Source: Acidimicrobiaceae bacterium (GTDB lineage: Bacteria; Actinomycetota; Acidimicrobiia; Acidimicrobiales; RAAP-2). From it: a stretch of 64,000 nucleotides of DNA. Location of the stretch: the NCBI GenBank assembly GCA_003158855.1, contig PMLJ01000029.1, forward strand, positions 15,719-79,718, given 5' to 3'. Below are positions 7,738-18,142 of the stretch, piece after piece. The notes beneath the pieces are model-generated. The model was not told the origin of the DNA. It made no database searches and saw nothing but the letters and a program-made list of their open reading frames with translations. Within the stretch, counting starts at the first letter, position 1. The number at the start of each line of letters is the position of its first letter. Both the position numbers and the translations under genes were made by a program.

Positions 7738-8943
7738 GTGTCAGACGCCTATATCCTTGAGACTCTTCGCACGCCCCGAGCCAAGGCCTCGTCGCGTGGT
7801 GCCTTTGCCGAGATCTCGCCCGTCGATCTGGTCGTGGCCCTACAGCGCGACCTAGTGAGGCGAACCGGTCTCGATCCCGAGACCGTCGACGACGTGATGC
7901 TGGGTATCGCCTCACAAAACGCCGAGCAGGGTGCGAATCTCGCTCGCACGGCGACCATCCTCGCGGGTTGGGGCGACGTTCCTGGAATGACGATGAATCG
8001 ATTCTGCGCTTCTGGCATCGACAGCGTGGCCCAGGCCGCTGGTCGTGTACGAGGTGGTGACGTCGAGCTGATCGTCGCTGGAGGCGTGGAGAGCGTGTCA
8101 CGGGTGCCAATGTTCTCCGACGGTGGTCCACTCTGGAGCGACCCAAGCACCATTGAGCGGGTGGGCTCGGTCTTCATGGGGATCGCCGCGGACCTCGTGC
8201 TCACGATGGAAGGGTTCAAACGCGAGGATTTGGACGCCTACGGTCTCGAGACCCAACAGAAGGCGGCACGGGCGTGGGACGAAGGGTTCTTCAACCGTTC
8301 GCTCACTCCCATCACCCGTTCAGACGGCCGAGTTGTTGACCGCGACGAGCTCGTGCGACCCTTCACAACACTCGAGTCGCTCGCCGGACTCGAGCCCGCC
8401 TTCGCCGGACAAGGTGCCGCCGGTCAGGACGCGATCGCCCTAGCTGCCCATCCCGAGGTTTCGCGGATACGTCACGAGCACACGGTGGGGACGTCGCCGG
8501 CCCTGGCCGATGCCGCCGCGCTCGTCGTGGTCGGCACCGAGGCCGCTGCCAAGCGGATGGGTGTCGCACCGCGCGCACGGATCGTGGGTTCGGCGACAGT
8601 GAGCTGTGACCCCGTGATCATGCTGACGGCCGGCCAATCGGCGGTGGAGAAGGTCATCGCCCGAGCTGGCCTTCACCCTTCGGACATCGACGTCTTCGAA
8701 TTCGCCGAGGCGTTCGCTGCGTTGTGTCTGCGTTTCCGACGCGACCTCGACGCCGGACCTGATCGAATGAACCCCAATGGAGGGACCATCGCCATGGGCC
8801 ACGCATTCGGGGCCACCGGGGCAATCCTGCTGGCGTGCTGCGTCGACGAGCTCGAGCGACGCGAAGGACGATACGGTGTCGCCGCGGTGAGCGGTGCCGC
8901 CGGGCTCGGGGTGGCCGTACTCGTAGAGAGGGTCGCACCATGA
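7738..8943 (+). CDS. Thiolase (acetyl-CoA C-acyltransferase)
   Basis: NRFCASGIDSVAQAAGRV, GGVESVSRVPM, NPNGGTIAMGHAFGATGAI; GTG start with GGAG RBS. Confidence 0.93.
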   Translation: MSDAYILETLRTPRAKASSRGAFAEISPVDLVVALQRDLVRRTGLDPETVDDVMLGIASQNAEQGANLARTATILAGWGDVPGMTMNRFCASGIDSVAQAAGRVRGGDVELIVAGGVESVSRVPMFSDGGPLWSDPSTIERVGSVFMGIAADLVLTMEGFKREDLDAYGLETQQKAARAWDEGFFNRSLTPITRSDGRVVDRDELVRPFTTLESLAGLEPAFAGQGAAGQDAIALAAHPEVSRIRHEHTVGTSPALADAAALVVVGTEAAAKRMGVAPRARIVGSATVSCDPVIMLTAGQSAVEKVIARAGLHPSDIDVFEFAEAFAALCLRFRRDLDAGPDRMNPNGGTIAMGHAFGATGAILLACCVDELERREGRYGVAAVSGAAGLGVAVLVERVAP

Positions 8944-8986
8944 ACGGCGTTCAGAGCTGCGGGACCGGCCGCGACGAGGTGCGCTC

Positions 8987-9880
8987 GTGAGTCGACCGGA
9001 TCTGAAGGGAAGGGTCGCCATCGTCTCGGGCGGTGGCAAGGGCCTAGGACGTAGCTTCTCGCTCGACCTGGCGGCACACGGCGCGAAAGTGGTGGTCAAC
9101 AATCGCAATCGCGTGGTCGATGACGACGGGCGGGGCCCGGCCGACCATGTCGTGAGTGAGATCAGAGATGCGGGCGGCGAAGCGATCGCGGACTACCACG
9201 ACGCCGCTGACCCATCCAGTGGTTCGGCGATGGTCCAAGCCGCGCTCGACCAGTGGGGGCGTTTGGACATCTGCGTTGCCAACGCGGGCGTCGGCACCGG
9301 CGGGATGTTTCACAAGGAGACTGACGAAGAGTTCGAGGCACTGCTCGCCATCAATCTGCTCGGCGCCGCTCGACTCGCCCGGGCGGCGATGATCGTCATG
9401 AGACCTGCGGACTATGGACGCATCGTGCTCGTCGCATCGACCGGAGGTTTACACGGTGACGTCGGTCTGTCGGCCTACGCGGCGAGCAAGGGCGGCATGA
9501 TTTCGCTCGGTCGCTCGCTGGCCGCCGAAGGCCAGCGACGCGGCGTGTTCACCAATCTCCTTCTTCCCTACGCCACGACCCAGATGACCGAAGGCGACAT
9601 GGATGACGCGTACGCCAACGCCACGACGGCCGAACGGGTCGCCCCGGTGCTGACCGCACTGGTCGACCAGAACTGCAACCTCAACGGACAGCTCATCGTC
9701 ACCGGCGGTGGACGGCTTCGCAGCGCATCAGTCGTCGAGTGGGGAACGGTCCTGCTGCCCGACGACCTCGGTCCCCAAGAACTGGAGGAACTAGTGCATC
9801 GATCCAAGAAGGGTTCTCCCAAGGAGTTCAATGGGGCAATCGAGGCATTCTTCGATTTCATGGGGGACCAACCGCTATGA
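8987..9880 (+). CDS. SDR-family dehydrogenase (HSD17B4-like 3-hydroxyacyl-CoA dehydrogenase type)
   Basis: GRVAIVSGGGKGLGRSFSLDLAAHGAKVVVNNRNR; YAASKGGMISLGRSLAAEG. Confidence 0.88.
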   Translation: MSRPDLKGRVAIVSGGGKGLGRSFSLDLAAHGAKVVVNNRNRVVDDDGRGPADHVVSEIRDAGGEAIADYHDAADPSSGSAMVQAALDQWGRLDICVANAGVGTGGMFHKETDEEFEALLAINLLGAARLARAAMIVMRPADYGRIVLVASTGGLHGDVGLSAYAASKGGMISLGRSLAAEGQRRGVFTNLLLPYATTQMTEGDMDDAYANATTAERVAPVLTALVDQNCNLNGQLIVTGGGRLRSASVVEWGTVLLPDDLGPQELEELVHRSKKGSPKEFNGAIEAFFDFMGDQPL

Positions 9881-10671
9881 CGTGGGGACCACTCATTATC
9901 AACCTCGTGGTCACGATCGGCGTCGTGGCGGTCCTGATGCTGTGCACGTTCGCCTACGCCATGCGCACCGGGATCCAAGCGATCATGGACACCATGTGGT
10001 CCCTCGGATTCGTGGTCATCGCGGGCGCCACTTTCGCCCTCTCCCAGGGCCACGGCGACCCGACGATCCGCGTCGTCGTCCTGACGATCACCGCCATCTG
10101 GGGGCTGCGTCTGAGCACCCACATCTTCGTGCGCAATCACGGCAAGGGCGAAGACCCCCGCTACGCCTCACTGCTTCGTCGCAACGAGGGCAACGTCGCG
10201 AAGTTCGTTCTTCGCTACATCTATTACGCGCAGGGTCGCATAATGTGGATCGTCTCGATACCGGTTCAATTCGCCATGTACGAACGCCACCCCGTCCGCG
10301 CGATGTTGTGGATCGGCGTCGTCGTGTGGTTGATCGGCTTTGGTTTCGAGACCATCGGCGATTGGCAACTGCGGCGTTTCAAGTCCAACCCCGAAAACGC
10401 CGGAAAGGTCATGGACCGGGGCCTGTGGCGATACACCCGGCACCCCAATTACTTCGGCGACTCGGTGGTGTGGGTCGGCCTCTTCTTGATCGCCGCTTCA
10501 AACTGGGTTGGGATCGTCACGGTCGTCTCGCCGATCATCATGACGAACCTCTTGGTCAACCACACGGGTAAGGCTCTACTCGAGAAGCACATGGGTCGGT
10601 CCAAGGGCGCTGACTACACGGCCTACGTCTCGCGCACGAGCGGTTTCTTCCCCCTGCCTCCAAAACCCTGA
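9877..10671 (+). CDS. DUF1295/steroid 5-alpha-reductase-fold membrane protein
   Basis: MTWGPLIINLVVTIG...; RGLWRYTRHPNYFGDSVVWVGLFLI. ATG overlaps the upstream TGA (ATGA); track ORF starts further upstream. Confidence 0.85.
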   Translation: MTWGPLIINLVVTIGVVAVLMLCTFAYAMRTGIQAIMDTMWSLGFVVIAGATFALSQGHGDPTIRVVVLTITAIWGLRLSTHIFVRNHGKGEDPRYASLLRRNEGNVAKFVLRYIYYAQGRIMWIVSIPVQFAMYERHPVRAMLWIGVVVWLIGFGFETIGDWQLRRFKSNPENAGKVMDRGLWRYTRHPNYFGDSVVWVGLFLIAASNWVGIVTVVSPIIMTNLLVNHTGKALLEKHMGRSKGADYTAYVSRTSGFFPLPPKP

Positions 10672-10774
10672 AGAGGTTGCCCAAATTCGTGAAGCTCCGA
10701 CTCCAGCGCTGCACGTGCACCGCTGACGCCGACACAGTCGGTACGCACTGTGGCGCGGGCGCTACGAGAGCCGC

Positions 10775-11509
10775 TCAGACGAAGCGGAACCTCGTACTGC
10801 ACAGTTCGACGGAGTCCCCCACTCTCGAACGGTCGGTCGTGTGCACGTCGACGGCCACGAGGCCTCGGCGACCCTGGAGCCCCACGAACCGTATCGGGCG
10901 GCCGCTGAATGAGACGACGGCCCCGTCGTCAACCAGCTCGGGTTCGGGCAGCCCGATGATGGTGGCCCATGTCGCCGCCATCGCCGCGGGATCCTCGATG
11001 GCGATCTCCACGCCCACGATGTCGTCGATAAAGTTTCCACGCTGGGCCTGAGCCACCTTGGCCGCCTCCATGTCATCCCAGAACCATTCGTCACGCGGGA
11101 GGAACGAGTCGAGCTCCAAGAGCACGCCGACGTCAAGTGGATGGAGTTGGATGATCTCGTGCCCGAGAGCCTGGGCCTCGACGGCGATTCTCACGCCGAG
11201 TTGCGCGCAACGTTCACGAACGCCATCAAGGTTCGGCACCTGGGTCGAAAGGCACCACCCCGACGTTCCGCCAACCTTGCGCAGCCACTTGGACACTTGA
11301 TGATCCTCGGTCATCGGGGAACATACTTCGAGATAGGTGTCAGCTCCGACGGGCATCGTGGCGTCGGCGAGTCCGATGGTGGCCAACTCGGGGTCGTCGA
11401 ACGAGGGACCCAATTGCAGGGTCCTTCTCACCAGTTCAGTGTCCCCGGCGTGATCGAGCGTGGCCAGTACGACCTGTCGCAACTGTGCCCAACGTGGTTG
11501 TTCGTTCAT
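10775..11509 (-). CDS. VOC (glyoxalase/bleomycin-resistance-like) superfamily protein
   Basis: Two-module VOC pattern: DIVGVEIAIEDPAAMAATWATIIGLPEPELVDDGAVVSFSGRPIRFV. Confidence 0.7.
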   Translation of the reverse strand: MNEQPRWAQLRQVVLATLDHAGDTELVRRTLQLGPSFDDPELATIGLADATMPVGADTYLEVCSPMTEDHQVSKWLRKVGGTSGWCLSTQVPNLDGVRERCAQLGVRIAVEAQALGHEIIQLHPLDVGVLLELDSFLPRDEWFWDDMEAAKVAQAQRGNFIDDIVGVEIAIEDPAAMAATWATIIGLPEPELVDDGAVVSFSGRPIRFVGLQGRRGLVAVDVHTTDRSRVGDSVELCSTRFRFV

Positions 11510-11567
11510 ATCTTTAACCCTTCCTTGATGCTGCCTAGATTGCTCTTTGGTGATTCGTTGTGCGACG

Positions 11568-13130
11568 TCAGCCCACCGAGCGATCGCGCTCGGCCCAGAA
11601 CGGGCGGCGTAACTCGCGCCGCAGCACCTTGCCCGAAGGGTTACGTGGAAGTACCTCGACGAACGTGACGCTCGTCGGGCACTTGTAGTGCGCGAGATTG
11701 TCGCGACAGAAGTCGATCAACTCCTGTTCCAGCAGTACCGAATCCGGCCTTGGAACAACGAAGGCCATCGGCGTCTCGCCCCACTTCTCTGACGGGACAC
11801 CGACCACCGCAGCCTCGAGCACGTTGGGGTGGCCCATCAACACCGCTTCAACTTCCGCGGGCGGGATGTTCTCGCCGCCTGAGACGATGATGTCCTTGAT
11901 TCGGTCCACGATGTAGACGTAGCCCTGTGCGTCTATTCGCCCGGCGTCACCCGTCCGAAGCCATCCACCTTCCAAGAAGAGAGCCGCGGTCTCTTCGGGA
12001 CGGCGCCAATATCCCGGCGTCACCTGGGGCCCCCGGATCACTATTTCACCGACCTGATCAGTGGAGGCGGACTGGCCCGTCTCGACATCGACGACGTTCA
12101 CCTCGACATCAGTGGCGGCTTGGCCCGCGCTCTTCAGTCTGGATGCGTCACCGCCAACGTGGTCCGCTGGGCGAAGGAGGGTCCCGATTCCTACGGTCTC
12201 GGTGAGGCCGTAGGACTGGGTGAACTCGGCGTCGAACAATTCCACGGCTCGCGCGAGCAATACCGGATCGATTGGTGAGGATCCGTACACCACGGTACGC
12301 AGACTGGAGAAGTCCACATCCCAGGCATCGGGCATCTCGACGATGATGCGAATGATCGCCGGCACAAGCGCCGCGTGGGTCGTTCGTTCATTCACCATCA
12401 GTGACAACAGTGTGCGAGGTAGCGGATCGCGCACCTGGACGATGCGTCCTCCCGCGTTCATCGCGATGAGCGACCAGCCCGAGGCGGCGATGTGATAGTA
12501 CGGCGGCGACACCAGGCTCGACGACGATTTGTCGGGCCTGAATTCGTCCGTGAAGTTCGCCACGGCGAAGAGAAGATTGTCCGCAGTGATCCGGATACCC
12601 TTTGGAGGCCCAGTGGTGCCCGAAGAGTACATGAGCACCGCAAGTCCAGAACCGGTCGCGCAGTCCCCGGGATCGCGAGTCTCCTGTGCGCTCACGACCT
12701 CCTCGTAGGCGAACTCGTTGGATGCCGTGGGCACGACGTGATCTCCGACGACCAACGTCGTGATCGGTCCCGGCCGCCAGATTGGACCAAGTTCAGCGAG
12801 CACCGAGTCGGCGATCACCACTGCGGACGGCTCAGCGTCACGAAGGATTGTGGCGACCTCGTCTCCGGAGAGACGAAAGTTGAGCGGAGTGATCACGGCG
12901 CCGATCTTGGCGGCGGCGAAAGCGGTCTCCCAGAACTCGGTGGCGTTGCGGTCGATGTAGGCGACCCGGTCACCTTTAGTAACGCCAAGTCCCCGCAGTG
13001 CATTCGCGAGTTGATTGGAGCGAGCGTCCAGTTCACCGTACGTGATCGAGCGGCCTTCACCACTTATCGCGATGCTCGAGGAGCGCCGTTGAGCCTGGGT
13101 TCGCAGAATCTCGGCAATAGAGTCAACCAT
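11568..13130 (-). CDS. AMP-dependent acyl-CoA synthetase
   Basis: AVLMYSSGTTGPPKGIRIT, QSYGLTETVGIG, YVYIVDRIKDIIVSGGENIPPAEVE. Confidence 0.92.
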   Translation of the reverse strand: MVDSIAEILRTQAQRRSSSIAISGEGRSITYGELDARSNQLANALRGLGVTKGDRVAYIDRNATEFWETAFAAAKIGAVITPLNFRLSGDEVATILRDAEPSAVVIADSVLAELGPIWRPGPITTLVVGDHVVPTASNEFAYEEVVSAQETRDPGDCATGSGLAVLMYSSGTTGPPKGIRITADNLLFAVANFTDEFRPDKSSSSLVSPPYYHIAASGWSLIAMNAGGRIVQVRDPLPRTLLSLMVNERTTHAALVPAIIRIIVEMPDAWDVDFSSLRTVVYGSSPIDPVLLARAVELFDAEFTQSYGLTETVGIGTLLRPADHVGGDASRLKSAGQAATDVEVNVVDVETGQSASTDQVGEIVIRGPQVTPGYWRRPEETAALFLEGGWLRTGDAGRIDAQGYVYIVDRIKDIIVSGGENIPPAEVEAVLMGHPNVLEAAVVGVPSEKWGETPMAFVVPRPDSVLLEQELIDFCRDNLAHYKCPTSVTFVEVLPRNPSGKVLRRELRRPFWAERDRSVG

Positions 13131-13190
13131 CCAGTGTCCTCCCCATCACGCGGTTAACTCTCGCCAGGAGTCCTCGCACCGCCATGTCCG

Positions 13191-14003
13191 CTATCGCCCC
13201 GTGGACTGCACGTCGACATTGAGCAACTTGGCCATCTGTCGTTCGAAACGCGCCGGATCCCTGAAATAGCGAGCCCGCGACTCAACGGCCATGAAGTCCG
13301 TGTCGCAGACGGTTTCGCCCTTGTTGAGCGCGTCGAGACTGGCTCGGGCGATTTCGATTGGCGACTCCTTGCGTCCTTCGACGTGTGAAGCCATGCGGGT
13401 GTCGACTGAACCTACTATCAAGGCGACGACGTCAGTACCTTGTCCACTCAACTCTGCGCGGGTGATCGTACTGAGCGTCAGCGCGGCCGCCTTCGAAGGT
13501 GAGTAGCCGCCCATGAAAGGGGCCGCGAATGCGCCCGCCACCGAGAGAACGTTCAGAATCGCGCCACCACCATTCGCCCCGAGAATCCCGGCGAACGCGC
13601 GAGTCATGTTCAACACACCGAAGTAGTTGACCTCCATCTCTTGACGGGCGGCTTGCGGGTCATCGGTGAGCACCAGTCGGCGATTGGCGAAATAGCCCGC
13701 GTTGTTGATGAGCATGGTCACGTCGGTGCACCTTACGCTGGCCCGGTGGACGCTCTCGAGGTCGGTCACGTCGAGCCCAATGACTTCCACATCCAAACCG
13801 TCGAATTGGTTGGTCGCCGTACTCGGATCGCGAACACCGGCGTAGACCCTCTTCGCTCCACGCGCAAAGAGTTCCTGAACGAATCCGAGGCCGATGCCGC
13901 GATTCGCTCCAGTGACCAACGCGACTGCACCCTCGGCCCTGTTCACACGCGCCATGCCTTCATCCCCCGACTGTTTGACTGCGACGTTCCTCTTTGGACT
14001 CAC
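13191..14003 (-). CDS. SDR-family oxidoreductase
   Basis: GAVALVTGANRGIGLGFVQELFARGAKRVYAGVRDP; YSPSKAAALTLS. Confidence 0.9.
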   Translation of the reverse strand: MSPKRNVAVKQSGDEGMARVNRAEGAVALVTGANRGIGLGFVQELFARGAKRVYAGVRDPSTATNQFDGLDVEVIGLDVTDLESVHRASVRCTDVTMLINNAGYFANRRLVLTDDPQAARQEMEVNYFGVLNMTRAFAGILGANGGGAILNVLSVAGAFAAPFMGGYSPSKAAALTLSTITRAELSGQGTDVVALIVGSVDTRMASHVEGRKESPIEIARASLDALNKGETVCDTDFMAVESRARYFRDPARFERQMAKLLNVDVQSTGR

Positions 14004-14032
14004 CCAACGATGGTCACGCCTCAGGATTTTAT

Positions 14033-14050
14033 ACTACAGTTAACAGAGAG
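14033..14050 (+). promoter_or_regulatory. Island motif copy ACTACAGTTAACAGAGAG
   Basis: 30 bp upstream of the 14003 start (gene on minus strand). Confidence 0.6.
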
Positions 14051-14261
14051 ACTATGCCAGTACAACTTCCTCTCCCTTTTCGAGGGAATTCGTGAGCTTT
14101 CCTCTCGGCGAGGCGCCTCGACCCGGGGCGAGTCAATGCCGAACCGGCGTTGAGCAACACAATGTTCACGACCTCGCTTCTCTTCTATCGCCCTAGATGC
14201 TGACTTCCGGGAGCGTCCAGTATGGTCCCTTCGCTCCGCTCTGCGAGAGGGTCGTCGTGGT

Positions 14262-15341
14262 TCAATCCGTCAGGCGCAAACCAGCGTCGGCGACGACTTG
14301 ATAGCTCTCGCCGAAAAGATTTGCAATAGTCGAGCTGGCGTTGCCCTGCAACGCACGGGCGTACACACCCTGTTGGATCGCCGCGGTTCGAAAGAGGCTG
14401 AAGGCCATGTAGAACCTCCAGTGCGGACGGGGATCACGACCACTTCGTTCGGCGTATGCCTCGAGATACGCATCTTCGTCGGGTATGCCCAGCGCCGCCA
14501 GATCCGCCCCGATGAATCCAGCGGCAATCGGATGACCGGCCGGCAGATGGTAGGTCATGCAATTGAATGCGAGGTCGCTGAAAGGATGGCCGATGGTCGC
14601 CAGTTCCCAGTCGAGCACTGCCGCCACTACCGGTGTCGCCTCGGCGTAGATGAGGTTGCCGAGTCGGAAGTCGCCGTGGGTGATCGTCGCCCGCTCATCA
14701 TCGGGAATGTGCACCAACAACCAATCGCGCAGGTGATCCATCGACGCGACATCGTCGGTACGGCTCAACGAGTACTGCTTGCTCCAACGTGACAGTTGCC
14801 GCTCCACGAACTGCTCGGGCCGGCCGAAGTCACCGAGTCCGGCGCCACGCCAATCAAAGGAGTGCAGCCGGGCCAGAGTCGCATTCATTGAGTCGTAAAT
14901 GGCGCTGCGCTCTTGAGGTGTCGACCCCGCGAGCAGCGGATCGGTGAAGATCCGTCCCGGTTGGTAGTCCATCAGATAGAACGGCGTACCGACCAGACTC
15001 GCGTCATCGCAGTAGCCCCGAAGGACCGGTACGAGGACTTCGCTACCGGCGAGTGCCGATATCACCCGATATTCACGGTCGATGGCGTGTGCCGAAGGAA
15101 GGAGGTCCCCGGACGGCTTCTTGCGCAAGACGTACTTGGCGTTCGGCGTCACGAGAAGGAAGGTGGGGTTCGACTGCCCTCCATCGAATTGGAGTATCTC
15201 CAAGGGACCCGTGAAGTCCTCGAGGTGCAGGTCCAACCACGCCTCTATGGCGCCAACATCAAGTCGATCAACCGCCTTCACCGGTCTCGTGGCGGAATGA
15301 GCGACAGCGTCGTTCATCAACGCCTGCTGACGGGCGGCCAA
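14262..15341 (-). CDS. APH-like phosphotransferase (ACAD10/11-N-terminal/LvaA type)
   Basis: GGQSNPTFLLVTPNAKYVLRKKPSGDLLPSAHAIDREYRVISALAGSEVLVPV; THGDFRLGNLIYAE..VVAAVLDWELATIGHPFSDLAF. Confidence 0.9.
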   Translation of the reverse strand: MAARQQALMNDAVAHSATRPVKAVDRLDVGAIEAWLDLHLEDFTGPLEILQFDGGQSNPTFLLVTPNAKYVLRKKPSGDLLPSAHAIDREYRVISALAGSEVLVPVLRGYCDDASLVGTPFYLMDYQPGRIFTDPLLAGSTPQERSAIYDSMNATLARLHSFDWRGAGLGDFGRPEQFVERQLSRWSKQYSLSRTDDVASMDHLRDWLLVHIPDDERATITHGDFRLGNLIYAEATPVVAAVLDWELATIGHPFSDLAFNCMTYHLPAGHPIAAGFIGADLAALGIPDEDAYLEAYAERSGRDPRPHWRFYMAFSLFRTAAIQQGVYARALQGNASSTIANLFGESYQVVADAGLRLTD

Positions 15342-15390
15342 GACCGCGACTCGGGAGTGACCCCATGCTCGCTGTCGTCCACCACGGTCA

Positions 15391-16560
15391 TCACCTCGTT
15401 GGCAACCCGAGCCGACTCGAGATGTTGTTCATCTGCATGTTCGACGAGCCGCCGACGATGGGCATGCACACGATGTCGCGCACGTAGCGCTCCATGTCGT
15501 ACTCGCGGGCACAGCCGTACGCCCCCATCACGCGTTGGCAGGTCAGCACGATGTCCACCGCGTTGTCGCCGACGAAGAGTTTCGCCATCGAGCTCTCCAC
15601 GCTGCAGTCCTTGCCCTCGTTAGCGAGCCACGCGGCGTGGTAGAGCATGTGTCGACACGCGGCGAGCTTCGTCTTCGCCTCCACCAACATGTTGCGAATG
15701 GCCTGGTGGGCACAGATCTTTCGGCCGAACTGCTCACGTTCCTGGGAGTAGCGCCACGCGTCGTCGACCGCGGCTGATGCGATACCCAGCGCCACGGCCG
15801 TGATCTCGAGTCGTTCGACGTCCAAACCACGCCCCACCAGCATTTGCCATCCCTCATTCCAACACTCGGGACCGCCCACCACATTCTCGATAGGGATCTC
15901 GACGTCTTGGAAGATCACGTCGGTCGTTTCGGAGTAGCGCAGGCCAATATGGTCGATGTCGACAATGGTGATTCCCGGAGCCGTCGTCGGCACCAGCACG
16001 AGCGACAGATTGCGATAGCGATCCTCCCTCGGACCGCTACGGACAAGGGTGTAGATCACGTCGGCGACCCGTGCGCCGGTACACCAACGTTTCGTGCCGT
16101 TGATCACCACCGTCTTGCCGTCCTCTTTGACATAAGCGCTCACCTCTGCCGAGGCGAGGTCACCACCGACATCGGGTTCGGACAATCCGTACGCGAAGAG
16201 CAACTCGCCACGTGCCAGTTTTGGCAGGTAGTACTGCTTCTGCTCTTCGCTGGCGTTCTCCACCATGTTCATCGATCCGTAGAAGGCGCAGTGGATGAAG
16301 GGGCCCGCAAGCGAGGTCCCGCGCTTGGCCAGTTCTTCGATGACGACAATGGCGGACAAGATGTCGATGCCCGTTCCGCCGTATTCCTCGGGCACAGTGA
16401 CACCCGTGACGCCCAGTTCGCTCAGTTTGGCGAAGGCCTCCTTCGAGTACGCCGCTTTCGAATCCAGCTCTCGGGCCAACTCGCGAGGCATCTCCTTGTC
16501 GAGGAACCGCCGGATCATCTCGCGAAGTTGCGTCGTCTGCTCTGATTCTTCGAAATTCAT
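15391..16560 (-). CDS. Acyl-CoA dehydrogenase
   Basis: MNFEESEQTTQLREMIRRFLDKEMPRELARELD...; FAYGLSEPDVGGDLAS; MGAYGCAREYDMERYVRDIVCMPIVGGSSNMQMN. Start chosen at internal ATG 16560. Confidence 0.92.
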   Translation of the reverse strand: MNFEESEQTTQLREMIRRFLDKEMPRELARELDSKAAYSKEAFAKLSELGVTGVTVPEEYGGTGIDILSAIVVIEELAKRGTSLAGPFIHCAFYGSMNMVENASEEQKQYYLPKLARGELLFAYGLSEPDVGGDLASAEVSAYVKEDGKTVVINGTKRWCTGARVADVIYTLVRSGPREDRYRNLSLVLVPTTAPGITIVDIDHIGLRYSETTDVIFQDVEIPIENVVGGPECWNEGWQMLVGRGLDVERLEITAVALGIASAAVDDAWRYSQEREQFGRKICAHQAIRNMLVEAKTKLAACRHMLYHAAWLANEGKDCSVESSMAKLFVGDNAVDIVLTCQRVMGAYGCAREYDMERYVRDIVCMPIVGGSSNMQMNNISSRLGLPTR

Positions 16561-16570
16561 TGGCTCTCCT

Positions 16571-18142
16571 TCATACGTTGCGGGTGCGCCCGTCCCAGTA
16601 GGAGGCGCGAATCTTCTTCTTGTCAATCTTTCCGAGATTCGTCAGTGGGATCTCATCGACGAAATCGACACTCTTCGGTGCCATCAGGCTGCCCTTGCCG
16701 ACCTTGACGAAGTCGATGAGGTCTTGTGCAGTGACCGCGGTCCCTTCGCGCAGAACGACCACCGCCTTCACCTCCTCACCCCACTTCTCGTGAGGGACAC
16801 CGATCACCGCTGCATGCTTGACGGCCGAATGCTCGAACAGCGCATCTTCCACTTCGCGTGGAAATATGTTGAAGCCACCGCTCACGATCATGTCCTTCTT
16901 TCGGTCGACGATGGTGAAGAGACCCTCCTCGTTCCGACGCGCGATGTCCCCAGTGAACAGCCATCCGTCGCGAATCGCCGATGCGGTCGCCTCGGGATTG
17001 TCGAGGTAGCCCGACATCATGTTTGGTGCGCGGGCAATGACCTCGCCGGCCTCGCCATCGGGAACCTCGACGCCATCGTCATCGACCAAGCGAATCTCGG
17101 TCGGGTACGTGGGCCGGCCCGCCGACGTCAGCACGGCCAACTCGCGGCTCGGATCATCAACGATGTGATCCTCGCGCTGCAGGACAGTGAGGGCCATGGG
17201 GGCTTCTGTCTGTCCGAAGAACTGGGTGAGGACCGGGCCGAAGACCCGTAGCGCCTGCTTCAGACGGTCCGGCGCGATGGCGGCGGCGCCGTAAAGAATA
17301 TTGCGCAAGCTCGACACGTCATGACTGTCGCGATCGGGAAAATCAAGCACCGCGTACATCATCGTCGGCACCAACAATGTGGCGGTTGCCTTTTCGCGGG
17401 CAATGGTGGTCAGGAGTAGCTCGGGTTCGAAGTGATCCAGCACGATGCAGCGCCCTTGGCGAAGCAGTACCGGCAGGATCAGGCATCCTCCGGCGTGCGT
17501 CATGGGCGTGATGAAAATGAAACTCTCGCGGGGTGCGATACCGAAATCGAGCGTCTCCATCCAGTAGGTGTGAAAAAAGGACCGATGCGAGAGCATCACG
17601 CCCTTGGGTCGACCGGTAGTACCGCCGGTGAAGTAGATGCCGGCGATCTCTTCAGGATCGACGGTGACGCCGACGTGCACCGGTTCATGGGTCGCGAGCA
17701 ACTCTTCCATGCGCAGGTGGCCCGGGGGCAGGACCTCGACACCGTCGCCAACGCAAATGAAATGCTCGACCGTCTCGAGGAGCGGCGCTATCTGCTCGAT
17801 CCGCGCGGCGAACCTGCTGTGATAGACGATGACCGCGCAACGAGCGAGATTCACCATGTAGACGTGGTCGTCGTTGCCGAGCAGTACCGCGAGCGGCACG
17901 CGCACCGCGCCCACCTTTGCCACCGCATATTCGCACGCGACATACTCGGCACAGTTGGACATCAAGAATGCGACCCGATCACCGTGACCAATACCCAGTG
18001 ACGAGAAGGAACCGACCAGGCGAGCAGCTTGATCACCCAGTTCGGCGTAGCTGACGTTGCGGTCGCCGTCGGTCACGGCGATGAGATTGCCACCGTAGAG
18101 AACGGCTCGGTCATACAGTTCCGCGACAGTGAGCGGGATCAT
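16571..18142 (-). CDS. AMP-dependent acyl-CoA synthetase
   Basis: GIYFTGGTTGRPKGVMLSHRS, GWLFTGDIARRNEEGLFTIVDRKKDMIVSGGFNIFPREVE. Confidence 0.93.
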   Translation of the reverse strand: MIPLTVAELYDRAVLYGGNLIAVTDGDRNVSYAELGDQAARLVGSFSSLGIGHGDRVAFLMSNCAEYVACEYAVAKVGAVRVPLAVLLGNDDHVYMVNLARCAVIVYHSRFAARIEQIAPLLETVEHFICVGDGVEVLPPGHLRMEELLATHEPVHVGVTVDPEEIAGIYFTGGTTGRPKGVMLSHRSFFHTYWMETLDFGIAPRESFIFITPMTHAGGCLILPVLLRQGRCIVLDHFEPELLLTTIAREKATATLLVPTMMYAVLDFPDRDSHDVSSLRNILYGAAAIAPDRLKQALRVFGPVLTQFFGQTEAPMALTVLQREDHIVDDPSRELAVLTSAGRPTYPTEIRLVDDDGVEVPDGEAGEVIARAPNMMSGYLDNPEATASAIRDGWLFTGDIARRNEEGLFTIVDRKKDMIVSGGFNIFPREVEDALFEHSAVKHAAVIGVPHEKWGEEVKAVVVLREGTAVTAQDLIDFVKVGKGSLMAPKSVDFVDEIPLTNLGKIDKKKIRASYWDGRTRNV

